Source: a bacterium (GTDB lineage: Bacteria; Patescibacteriota; Microgenomatia; JAADGY01). From it: DNA of 10,260 nucleotides. The translations under genes were made by a program, and so were the position numbers. Below the pieces are notes generated by a model, which ran no database searches, was not told where the DNA came from, and worked only from the letters and a program-made list of their open reading frames with translations. The stretch is from the NCBI GenBank assembly GCA_013152165.1, contig JAADGY010000093.1:1-10260 (forward strand), read 5' to 3'. Shown piece after piece: positions 3,645 to 10,260 of the stretch (its first letter is position 1; the number at the start of each line of letters is the position of its first letter).

Positions 3645-5751
3645 AAGAACTGGCCGGCTTAGCCGGCGGCTAAGCCCGGCGGCTTATGAGATTTTTGTTA
3701 AAAGGTACAGTTTGAAAAATGATGAAGGCAAACTAGTGGAAACTCCTGAAGAGATTGTCAAGAGGGTGGCCGGCATAGTTTCCCAGGCGGAAAACAACTA
3801 TAGAGATGGCATAACGGTAGCCGAGGTGATGGAGAAGTTTGAAGATTTAATGCTGGATCAGCGGTTTTTGCCAAACGGCAGAACGCTGGCTAATGCTGGA
3901 ATGCCGTTTGGCCAGCTGGCCAACTGTTTCGTACTGCCGATAGAGGATGAGCTGGGCAAGACCGAACAGGGGATTTTTTCTATTTTAAGGAAGGCAATCT
4001 TAATTCTGCAGACCGGCGGCGGGGTTGGCTTTTCTTTTGGCCGGATCCGGCCGAAAGGAGACAGCATCAGCACAAGCAAGGGAGAGGCGACCGGGGCCAT
4101 TTCATTTTTAAAGATTTATGATACAGCTTTCGAGATCATCGGCCAAGGCGGCGGCCGCCGGTCGGCGGCGATGGCGGTGCTGCCGGTGTGGCACCCGGAT
4201 ATTTTCGAGTTCATATCGGTGAAGGCAAAGGAGGGGTTGATTGTTAACTTTAATATTTCGGTAGGAATAACCGATGAGTTTATGAAAGCGGTCGAGGCTG
4301 ATGATTGGTTCCATTTAAGAAACCCCCGGACTTACCAGCCCTGGAAAAGAATAAAAGCCAGAACGTTATTTAATGAGATAGTAAAATATGCGCACAACAA
4401 CGGCGAGCCGGGGGTGTTGTTTTTAGATGCGGCGAATCGAGACAACCCAATCCCCAATGTGTATGATCTAGAGGCGACTAATCCATGCGGAGAACAGTTT
4501 TTGGGGCCGTATGAAAACTGTTGCTTGGGAAGTATTAATTTATTATCACACGTTAAAAAAAGCTGGCGGGCTAGAAAAGAGAATGGAAGATTAGTGATTG
4601 AAAAAGGCGAGATAGACTGGCAAAAACTGGCTGAGAGCGTTTACTGGGTGGTTCGTTTTTTGGATGACGTGATTGATGTTAATCGGTATGTGCCGGCGGT
4701 GCCGGAGCTTGATGAGGCGGCTAAGAAAGCCCGGCGAATAGGATTGTCAATGATGGGTTTGGCTGACTTAATGTATGAGGTGGGGGTAGTGTACGGCAGT
4801 GAGGAAGGGATAAGGCTGGCGGGGTTGATTATGGAGTTTATTAGGTATCATGCAATGCTGGCTTCGATTGAGCTGGCTAAAGAGAGGGGTCCGTTTCCTT
4901 TGATAAAAGGGAGTATTTATGATCCCGAGATTGTTGGGCAGGAAAAATCGATGGGGCAGGCTAAGGGCTGGCGGCCGCCGAGTGAGGCGGTTGAGGGAAG
5001 GGGGCGGTTTGGCCGGCCGCGGGTTGATTGGCGCAAAGTGGTAAGCGGAATAAAAAAGCATGGAATAAGGAATGCGGCCCAAACAACGGTGGCGCCGACC
5101 GGAGCGATAGCAACGGTGTCGGCGCTGGAAGGTTATGGCTGTGAACCGGTGTTTGCCCTTTCATACATTATGCGGACCCATGAGGGGGCCGGAGACGGGT
5201 ATAGGGAGATATCCTATGAATCAAGCTTGTTTAAGGCCGGATTAGAAAGAGTGGAAAAAGCTGGAGTAAAGATTGATAAAAAACAAGTTTTCGAGACGAT
5301 TAGACAGCAAGGCAGCTGCCAGCAGATAAAAGAGTTACCGCAAGCCTTCAGGCGGATTTATAAAGTATCGGCTGACGTGAGCATCAGGGAGCATGTTTTG
5401 ATGCAGGCGGCTTTGCAGAGGTATGTGGATAACAGCATCTCGAAGACGATTAATTGTCCGGAAGGTTCGACTGCGGCGGCGGTTCATGATGCTTATTTAT
5501 TAGGGTGGAAGATGGGAGTAAAGGGTATGACGGTATATGTCAGCGGCAGCCGGGAGCATGAGGTGCTGCAGAAGAAGGCCAAGTCAGGCGTGGATTTTAG
5601 CCCCAGCGAGGATAATGGTTTTAGGACTAGCAAGATTACTAAAGTCGAGGTGCACAGCGGACCCATTTGCCCTGAATGCGGCGGCGGCATGCAGGTGAGT
5701 GAAGGGTGTTATACCTGTAGGGCGTGCGGGTATTCGAAGTGCGACAGTTAA
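3634..5751 (+). CDS. nrdJ: Adenosylcobalamin-dependent ribonucleotide reductase, class II (paralogue 1, divergent)
   Basis: This 705-residue protein (numbered from GTG 3634; an ATG at 3619 would add five residues) reduces ribonucleotides to deoxyribonucleotides with B12 as radical source. It has the redox cysteine C98 in NCFVLP and the finger loop TNPCGEQ with N283, thiyl C285 and E287. The second redox cysteine, C296, lies 11 residues after C285. APTG (487-490) is the phosphate-binding turn. A C-terminal tail carries C679, C682, C692, C695, C698 and C703. No ATP-cone is present. It differs from the two paralogues: FSFGRIRPK instead of FNFSAIRPK, GRRSAAMAVLPVWHP instead of RGANMGILN, EGYGCEPVFALSY after APTG, and TVYVSGS instead of TVYRDGS. 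It also has an extra segment of about 38 residues, rich in Arg and Gly, before APTG (about 428-473). Translation is probably coupled to nrdR. Confidence 0.93.
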   Translation: MTDKRTGRLSRRLSPAAYEIFVKRYSLKNDEGKLVETPEEIVKRVAGIVSQAENNYRDGITVAEVMEKFEDLMLDQRFLPNGRTLANAGMPFGQLANCFVLPIEDELGKTEQGIFSILRKAILILQTGGGVGFSFGRIRPKGDSISTSKGEATGAISFLKIYDTAFEIIGQGGGRRSAAMAVLPVWHPDIFEFISVKAKEGLIVNFNISVGITDEFMKAVEADDWFHLRNPRTYQPWKRIKARTLFNEIVKYAHNNGEPGVLFLDAANRDNPIPNVYDLEATNPCGEQFLGPYENCCLGSINLLSHVKKSWRARKENGRLVIEKGEIDWQKLAESVYWVVRFLDDVIDVNRYVPAVPELDEAAKKARRIGLSMMGLADLMYEVGVVYGSEEGIRLAGLIMEFIRYHAMLASIELAKERGPFPLIKGSIYDPEIVGQEKSMGQAKGWRPPSEAVEGRGRFGRPRVDWRKVVSGIKKHGIRNAAQTTVAPTGAIATVSALEGYGCEPVFALSYIMRTHEGAGDGYREISYESSLFKAGLERVEKAGVKIDKKQVFETIRQQGSCQQIKELPQAFRRIYKVSADVSIREHVLMQAALQRYVDNSISKTINCPEGSTAAAVHDAYLLGWKMGVKGMTVYVSGSREHEVLQKKAKSGVDFSPSEDNGFRTSKITKVEVHSGPICPECGGGMQVSEGCYTCRACGYSKCDS

Positions 5752-5753
5752 TA

Positions 5754-5808
5754 AGTTCAAAGTTCAAATTTAAAAGTTCAAAGTTGCAGTTAAAAGTTAA
5801 AAGTTTTA
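5754..5808. repeat. Heptad-phased AGTTCAA tract between nrdJ1 and nrdJ2
   Basis: AGTT (or ATTT at 5768) begins at 5754, 5761, 5768, 5775, 5782, 5788, 5795 and 5802. Six of the seven steps are exactly 7 nt and one is 6. The unit is roughly AGTTCAA. It occupies almost the whole 69-bp gap inside what should be one operon, so it lies in the mRNA. Confidence 0.75.
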
Positions 5809-5820
5809 CAAACAAATTTT

Positions 5821-7707
5821 ATGAAGGGTAAAAAGATGAAACCGGTAAAGTTGGCGCCGCTGTCATTAGAGGTGGCTAAAAAACGATATTTAAGGACTGA
5901 TTTAGACGGCCGGGTGATAGAAACGCCCAGCGAGATGTTTTATCGGGTGGCGCATCATGTAGCTAAGGCCGAGATTAATTGGGGAAGCAACGGCATAGTA
6001 GAGGAGATGACGAATAAATTCTATCAAGCGATGGCGGATTTTTTATTTGTTTGTTCAGGCAAGGCCATGTTCGAGGCCGGCAATCCAGGTGGTACGGGCC
6101 AGTTGTCGGCGTGCTTTGTACTGCCGATTGAGGATTCGATCCAAAGCATTTTCAAAACCTTGGGGCAGGCGGCCTATATTCAAAAAAACAACGGCGGGAC
6201 GGGTTTTAATTTTTCAGCGATCAGGCCCAAGCTGGACAAGGTTAAAAATGTGCCGCAGGCGGCTTCCGGACCGGTTGATTTTTTGCAGGCTTACTCGGCG
6301 GCTTTATCCAAGATTTTACAAGGAGCTAAACGCCGAGGAGCGAATATGGGCATTTTAAACATAGACCACCCTGATATATTTGAGTTTATCCATTTAAAGG
6401 ATACAGATAAAACTATAGATAATTTTAATATTTCGGTAGGGGTGTTTGATGCCTTTATGGAGGCGGTGGAAAAGGATAAATATTGGCAACTGGTTAATCC
6501 AAGGACAAAACAGCCGGTGCGGCGGCTTAAAGCAAAAAGATTGTTTAGAGAAATTATCGAGTCAGCGTGGAAAAGCGGGGATCCGGGAATGGTGTTTTTA
6601 GATCGGATGGAAAAGGATAATCCAACGCCGGCACTGGGCAAGTTGTGGGCGACGAATCCTTGTGGAGAAATTCCGCTTTTAGCTTATGAAAGCTGCAACT
6701 TAACCTCGATAGTTTTATCGAATCATTTGAAAAAGGTAAAGGGCAGAGGTTGGTTTGGCGGAGAAAAATATGAAATAGACTGGGATAAGTTAGGAAGGAC
6801 GGTTCGGCTGGCGGTGCGCTTTTTAGACAATATGGTAGAGGTGAACATGTATGTACTGCCAGAGATTGAAAGGATGGTTAAAAACGGCAACCGCAAGATT
6901 GGGCTGGGAGTGATGGGGCTGGCCCACCTGTTTTATTTGTTGGGAGTGCCGTATGGTTCGGCGACGTCTTTGAGGCTGGCCGAAAGGATAGCTAAGTTTA
7001 TTAGAAACCAGGCCGAGGCGGCATCGATTGAGCTGGCTAAACAAAGAGGAGTGTTTGGCAATTTTGATGTGTCAATATTTGCCGGAACGGCTGAAAAGTA
7101 TAGGAATGCGACGCTGTTGACGGTGGCGCCGACCGGAACTATTTCGCTTTTAGCTAATACTTCGTCGGGGATCGAACCGGTTTTTTCGCTGGTGACAAAA
7201 AGAAGGCTTTTTTATGAAGACAAGCAGGTCAAAGAAAAGATTATTGTGGATCCGGTGTTCGAGATGATTTTGGGCAAGATGGTGGATGCTAAAAAGAAAA
7301 AAGAGGTGATTAAACAACTATCCCAGGGAGCTGATCTAAGTGAAGCAGGCATTCCTAAAGATATTAAAAAGGTTATAGTGACGACCGAGGCGGTGACTGC
7401 GCGCCAGCATGTTTTGATGCAGGCGGCTTGGCAAAAATGGATTGATAACTCGGTGTCAAAGACGATTAATATGCCGGCGTCGGCGACGGTGGAGGAAGTG
7501 GGACAGGCTTATTTGCTGGCTTGGAAAAGCGGCTGCAAGGGGATAACGGTTTATCGGGATGGTTCCAAAAGCGATCAGGTAGTGTCGATTAAGAATGGGC
7601 AAAAGCGGGTGGACGAGACCGAATGCCCGGAGTGCGGCGAGAAGATGCAGGTAAGCGAAGGTTGTTATACATGCCTGTCGTGCGGATATTCAGTTTGTAA
7701 AAGTTAA
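5821..7707 (+). CDS. nrdJ: Adenosylcobalamin-dependent ribonucleotide reductase, class II (paralogue 2, short)
   Basis: At 628 residues this is the shortest of the three. The class II core is complete: C98 in SACFVLP, NNGGTGFNFSAIRPK at 123-137, and RRGANMGILN at 171-180. The finger loop TNPCGEI has N279, thiyl C281 and E283. C292 lies 11 residues later, and APTG is at 436-439. The six-cysteine tail has C602, C605, C615, C618, C621 and C626. There is no ATP-cone. The motif after the second redox cysteine reads CNLTSIVL where the paralogues have LGSINL, a small departure beside the active site. The start is uncertain: ATG 5821 follows an A/T-rich leader, while ATG 5836 has an AGGG about 9 nt upstream. 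The barrel resembles paralogue 3, but the tail resembles paralogue 1. It is probably cotranscribed with both. Confidence 0.93.
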   Translation: MKGKKMKPVKLAPLSLEVAKKRYLRTDLDGRVIETPSEMFYRVAHHVAKAEINWGSNGIVEEMTNKFYQAMADFLFVCSGKAMFEAGNPGGTGQLSACFVLPIEDSIQSIFKTLGQAAYIQKNNGGTGFNFSAIRPKLDKVKNVPQAASGPVDFLQAYSAALSKILQGAKRRGANMGILNIDHPDIFEFIHLKDTDKTIDNFNISVGVFDAFMEAVEKDKYWQLVNPRTKQPVRRLKAKRLFREIIESAWKSGDPGMVFLDRMEKDNPTPALGKLWATNPCGEIPLLAYESCNLTSIVLSNHLKKVKGRGWFGGEKYEIDWDKLGRTVRLAVRFLDNMVEVNMYVLPEIERMVKNGNRKIGLGVMGLAHLFYLLGVPYGSATSLRLAERIAKFIRNQAEAASIELAKQRGVFGNFDVSIFAGTAEKYRNATLLTVAPTGTISLLANTSSGIEPVFSLVTKRRLFYEDKQVKEKIIVDPVFEMILGKMVDAKKKKEVIKQLSQGADLSEAGIPKDIKKVIVTTEAVTARQHVLMQAAWQKWIDNSVSKTINMPASATVEEVGQAYLLAWKSGCKGITVYRDGSKSDQVVSIKNGQKRVDETECPECGEKMQVSEGCYTCLSCGYSVCKS

Positions 7708-7751
7708 GAAAGGGACAGATCAGACAGATAAGTCCAATTGGTCAAATAAAA

Positions 7752-9965
7752 ATGAAGCTAGATAAAATCAAAAAGAGATCAGGAGAATTGGTGGCTTTTA
7801 GAAAAAGCAAGATAAAAAGGGTGATAATCAAAGCCTTTGTGGCGGTAAAGGGTGGGGGTGAGGATAAATGGCGGACCGAGGCGAATAGATTGGCTGGCAT
7901 TGTGGTTGATCTGCTGGCGAAGACCAATCATCAGAAGCATCCAAGCGTAGAGCAGGTGCAGGATATCGTCGAGCAGGTTTTGATGGCGGCCAACCATTAT
8001 GCGGTGGCCAAAGCTTTTATCTTATACAGGCAAAAAAGGGCCCAGGAGAGGTTGCAGAGGCAGGTTTTGGGGATTAATGAAGATGATTTGGGGCTATCGG
8101 TTAACCAGTTGAGAGTGATTGAAAATCAGTACTTACAAAAGGACGCTGACGGCGCAGCGCTGGAAACGCCTAAAGGCATGTTTGAAAGGGTGGCGAAGAC
8201 CTTGGCCAGCGCAGAAAAAAACTATGGCGGGGATGAGAGAAGGTGGGGAAGGCGGTTTTATCAGGTGATGGTCGAGATGAAGTTTTTGCCTGGGGGGCGG
8301 ACATTAAATAATGCTGGGACGTCCCAAAATCAGCTGGCCAATTGTTTCGTACTGCCGATTAAAGACTCGATGGATGGGATATTTGATGCGGTTAAATGGA
8401 CGGCTTTGGTCCATCAGCGGGGCGGCGGGACGGGTTTTAATTTTTCAGCCATCAGGCCAAAAGGCGATGTGGTGACTAAATCGGCCGGCGGGTTTGCCAC
8501 TGGACCGGTGTCGTTTATGAAGGTGTTTGACGCGGCGACCAGACAGGTAATGCAAGGAGGCAAAAAACGGGGGGCGAATATGGGTATTTTGAATGATTGG
8601 CATCCTGATATTTTTGAGTTTATTACATGTAAAAGCGAGGCGGGCGAGATTGAGAATTTTAATTTATCGGTAGGAGTAAGCAACAGATTTATGAAGGCGG
8701 TTGAGAAAGGCAGGGAATGGAAGCTTATCAACCCGCGGACCGGCGAGGTGGTGCAGGTAATTAAGGCAGGGACGCTGTTTAACCAAATAGCCACTTTATC
8801 GTGGCGGACTGGGGACCCGGGATTGGTGTTTTTGGACACGATAAATAAAAACAATCCGCTTTTAGAGGCGGTTGGGCCGATAGAAGCAACCAATGTCTGT
8901 GGGGAGCAGCCTTTACATCCATTTGATGCCTGCAACCTTGGATCCATTAACTTGTTGGCGCATGTGGTTGATAAGGGCAAAACGGCTAGATTTGACTGGG
9001 ACGAGTTGGAACAGACGGTGCGGACAGCGGTCAGAATGCTTGACAACGTGATCGATGTGTCGGATTATCCTTTGGAACAAATTAGTTATACAGTCAAACA
9101 GAATCGGCGAATTGGCTTGGGGGTGATGGGGTGGGCTGATAGTTTGTACAGGATGGGGGTTGCTTATGACAGTGAGGCGGCCAGGCGGCTGGCCAGGCGG
9201 GTAGCTAAATTTATTCATGACATATCGTGGGATGAGTCACAAAAGCTGGCTAAAAAAAGAGGCCCGTTTCCAAGATTCAAGGCATCATCGTTTGCCAAGG
9301 AAAAAAGGGCACCGGTGCGGAATGTGGCGATTACTACGATCGCTCCGACCGGATCGATATCGATGGTGGCTGGTGTATCGTCGGGAATCGAGCCGGTGTT
9401 TGGCTTATCGTATGTCAAAAATGTAGTAAGTGATGAGGGGTTGTATTACACAAACCCGTTTTTTGCCAAGAAACTTAAAGAGTTTGGTATAGATCGACCG
9501 GAAGTTCTTAACCAAGTGGTTCAACAGGGCAGTGTTCAGGGAATTGATCAGATTCCGGATGAGTTAAAGAAGGTGTTTAAGGTGGCTCATGACGTTGATT
9601 GGCGGGATCATATTTTAATGCAGGCGGCTTGGCAAAAGTGGACGGATAACGCGGTGTCGAAAACAATAAATTTACCCAATAAGGCGACGATCGAGGATGT
9701 CAAAGGGGCTTATATTCTAGCCTGGCAGACGGGCTGCAAAGGGATAACGGTTTATCGGGATGGGTCAAGAGATTACCAGGTGTTGGAGAAGGGCAATAAA
9801 AACAGTGGCAGGAAAAGGAAAGAGCCGCTGATCCAAAGCAGGATTAAAATAGAGCCGTTATCTAAAAGAAAAGGGCCAAGCAGGTGCCCTGAGTGCGGGA
9901 CAAAGCTGGTGATCGAGGAAGGCTGTAAAAAATGCTATAGTTGCGGCTGGTCGGCGTGCGGATGA
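7752..9965 (+). CDS. nrdJ: Adenosylcobalamin-dependent ribonucleotide reductase, class II, with ATP-cone (paralogue 3)
   Basis: This is a 737-residue protein. An N-terminal ATP-cone (about 4-96) shows KKRSGELVAFRKSKI at 7-21 and ends in VAKAFILYRQKR. This domain normally sets overall activity by binding ATP or dATP. The reductase core follows: C198 in NCFVLP, GGGTGFNFSAIRPKGD at 224-239, and KRGANMGILN at 272-281. The finger loop TNVCGEQ has N381, thiyl C383 and E385. C394 lies 11 residues later in CNLGSINL, and APTG is at 531-534. After a basic linker (about 680-711, rich in Lys and Arg) comes the cysteine tail with C712, C715, C725, C728, C731 and C736. The stop is TGA. The 44-bp gap from paralogue 2 has no promoter that I can see. 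It is the most conventional of the three, with a standard domain order. Confidence 0.95.
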   Translation: MKLDKIKKRSGELVAFRKSKIKRVIIKAFVAVKGGGEDKWRTEANRLAGIVVDLLAKTNHQKHPSVEQVQDIVEQVLMAANHYAVAKAFILYRQKRAQERLQRQVLGINEDDLGLSVNQLRVIENQYLQKDADGAALETPKGMFERVAKTLASAEKNYGGDERRWGRRFYQVMVEMKFLPGGRTLNNAGTSQNQLANCFVLPIKDSMDGIFDAVKWTALVHQRGGGTGFNFSAIRPKGDVVTKSAGGFATGPVSFMKVFDAATRQVMQGGKKRGANMGILNDWHPDIFEFITCKSEAGEIENFNLSVGVSNRFMKAVEKGREWKLINPRTGEVVQVIKAGTLFNQIATLSWRTGDPGLVFLDTINKNNPLLEAVGPIEATNVCGEQPLHPFDACNLGSINLLAHVVDKGKTARFDWDELEQTVRTAVRMLDNVIDVSDYPLEQISYTVKQNRRIGLGVMGWADSLYRMGVAYDSEAARRLARRVAKFIHDISWDESQKLAKKRGPFPRFKASSFAKEKRAPVRNVAITTIAPTGSISMVAGVSSGIEPVFGLSYVKNVVSDEGLYYTNPFFAKKLKEFGIDRPEVLNQVVQQGSVQGIDQIPDELKKVFKVAHDVDWRDHILMQAAWQKWTDNAVSKTINLPNKATIEDVKGAYILAWQTGCKGITVYRDGSRDYQVLEKGNKNSGRKRKEPLIQSRIKIEPLSKRKGPSRCPECGTKLVIEEGCKKCYSCGWSACG

Positions 9966-9973
9966 ATTAAGTT

Positions 9974-10106
9974 AAAAATTCAAAATGAAAAATTCAAAGT
10001 TGGGGGAAAGGGATAAGATTAAAATAAGTTAAAAGTCAAAGGGCAAAAGCTAAAGAATGTCAAAACTCAAACGTCAAATGTCAAAGCTGCATCTTAAATG
10101 TTAAAA
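9974..10106. repeat. Long heptad-phased TCAAA tract after the nrdJ operon
   Basis: AAA runs begin at 10031, 10038, 10045 and 10052, then 10062, 10069, 10076 and 10083, then 10096 and 10103. Within each block the step is exactly 7 nt; the blocks are joined by jumps of 10 and 13. The unit is roughly NNTCAAA with variable first bases. A less regular start (9974-9998) contains ATTCAAA twice, 14 nt apart. No ORF or known RNA is seen in 9966-10260. Confidence 0.72.
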
Positions 10107-10109
10107 CTG

Positions 10110-10124
10110 TCCACCTGTAGTGGA
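10110..10124. repeat. Small hairpin TCCAC-CTGTA-GTGGA
   Basis: This is a perfect 5-bp stem with a 5-nt loop, directly after the heptad tract. No T-run follows on either strand, so it is not a usual terminator. It is the first of three hairpins in about 120 bp. Confidence 0.4.
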
Positions 10125-10157
10125 AAATTCCAATAAAGGTTTTAAGTTCCAAATCTC

Positions 10158-10201
10158 ACCCTGTACCAGACTCCGACTTTGCGTCGAAGACGGTACGGGG
10201 T
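10158..10201. repeat. Long imperfect hairpin downstream of the nrdJ operon
   Basis: An outer stem of 10 pairs (10158-10167 with 10192-10201, one T-G wobble on the plus strand) encloses an inner CGAC/GTCG stem with a TTTGC loop (10174-10186). It has the shape of a structured RNA or mobile-element end. No T-run follows. It matches no RNA family that I recognise. Confidence 0.5.
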
Positions 10202-10226
10202 TGCCCAGTATTGGCATGCTGGGCAA
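10201..10226. repeat. Perfect 8-bp hairpin TTGCCCAG / CTGGGCAA
   Basis: TTGCCCAG (10201-10208) and CTGGGCAA (10219-10226) flank a 10-nt loop. It abuts the preceding hairpin, sharing base 10201. The following bases, AATTCCAATT, are not a T-run. It could protect the 3' end of the operon mRNA or be part of a repeated element with the hairpin before it. Confidence 0.5.
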
Positions 10227-10260
10227 AATTCCAATTATCCCAATGTTCAAACCTAACCCA

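Noticed and set aside
4768..5164. Minus-strand ORFs inside the reductase genes
   Set aside because: They lie antisense to strongly conserved coding sequence and have low-complexity, non-family-like translations. They are shadows of the real genes.
3619..7707. Split NrdJ (NrdJa/NrdJb) or intein-interrupted reductase
   Set aside because: Each of the three proteins has the whole core, from the first redox cysteine to the cysteine tail. Lengths are normal for class II enzymes, so they are separate enzymes with no intein.
7708..7751. Separate promoter or heptad tract for paralogue 3
   Set aside because: The 44-bp gap has no -35/-10 pair. The GACAGAT-like direct repeat and vague 7-nt spacing are too weak to claim.
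8414..9046. Long minus-strand ORF (210 codons) opposite paralogue 3
   Set aside because: The plus strand encodes the conserved catalytic core here. The antisense frame is open only because of codon use, and shows no domain or ribosome binding site.
9966..10110. CRISPR array in the repetitive downstream region
   Set aside because: The repeat is a degenerate 7-nt period without identical 20-40 nt repeats or spacers.
10158..10226. Intrinsic terminator or tRNA downstream of nrdJ3
   Set aside because: No T-run follows either hairpin on either strand. The fold has no acceptor, anticodon or T-arm pattern of a tRNA.

Overview
The window looks like a stretch of a Candidate Phyla Radiation (Patescibacteria) genome, most likely Microgenomates-like. 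This is inferred from gene content: small two-helix type IV secretion pilin-like proteins in tandem, compact overlapping genes, AT-rich leaders mostly without Shine-Dalgarno sequences, and A-rich repeat tracts between genes. TGA ends the last gene exactly where its family normally ends, so the UGA-as-glycine code of Gracilibacteria and Absconditabacteria is unlikely.

Left part, minus strand: four consecutive pilin-like genes (1690 down to 148) form one operon with 3 to 21 bp gaps or short overlaps. The middle two share an 80-bp block with only two mismatches. Upstream of them, also on the minus strand, an overlapping pair encodes a DUF218 (SanA/YdcF-like) membrane-anchored protein and an unrecognised membrane-anchored protein (2848 down to 1792).

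Centre: a 328-bp divergent intergenic region (2849-3176). It carries a TTGACA promoter with two NrdR-box-like sites centred 32 bp apart, plus extra half-sites on 10-bp phasing.

Right part, plus strand: nrdR is followed by three complete, different adenosylcobalamin-dependent (class II) ribonucleotide reductases in tandem. All three keep the catalytic Asn-x-Cys-x-Glu finger loop, the redox cysteine pair and a six-cysteine C-terminal tail. Only the third has an N-terminal ATP-cone. The first belongs to a visibly different branch and has a basic insertion of about 38 residues. The layout suggests one NrdR-controlled dNTP-synthesis operon dependent on vitamin B12, with no B12 riboswitch visible.

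Gaps: several intergenic regions hold tracts with a clear 7-nt period, and the right end carries three hairpins in about 120 bp. The strongest leads are the triple class II RNR operon with its NrdR operator, and the heptad-phased intergenic DNA.
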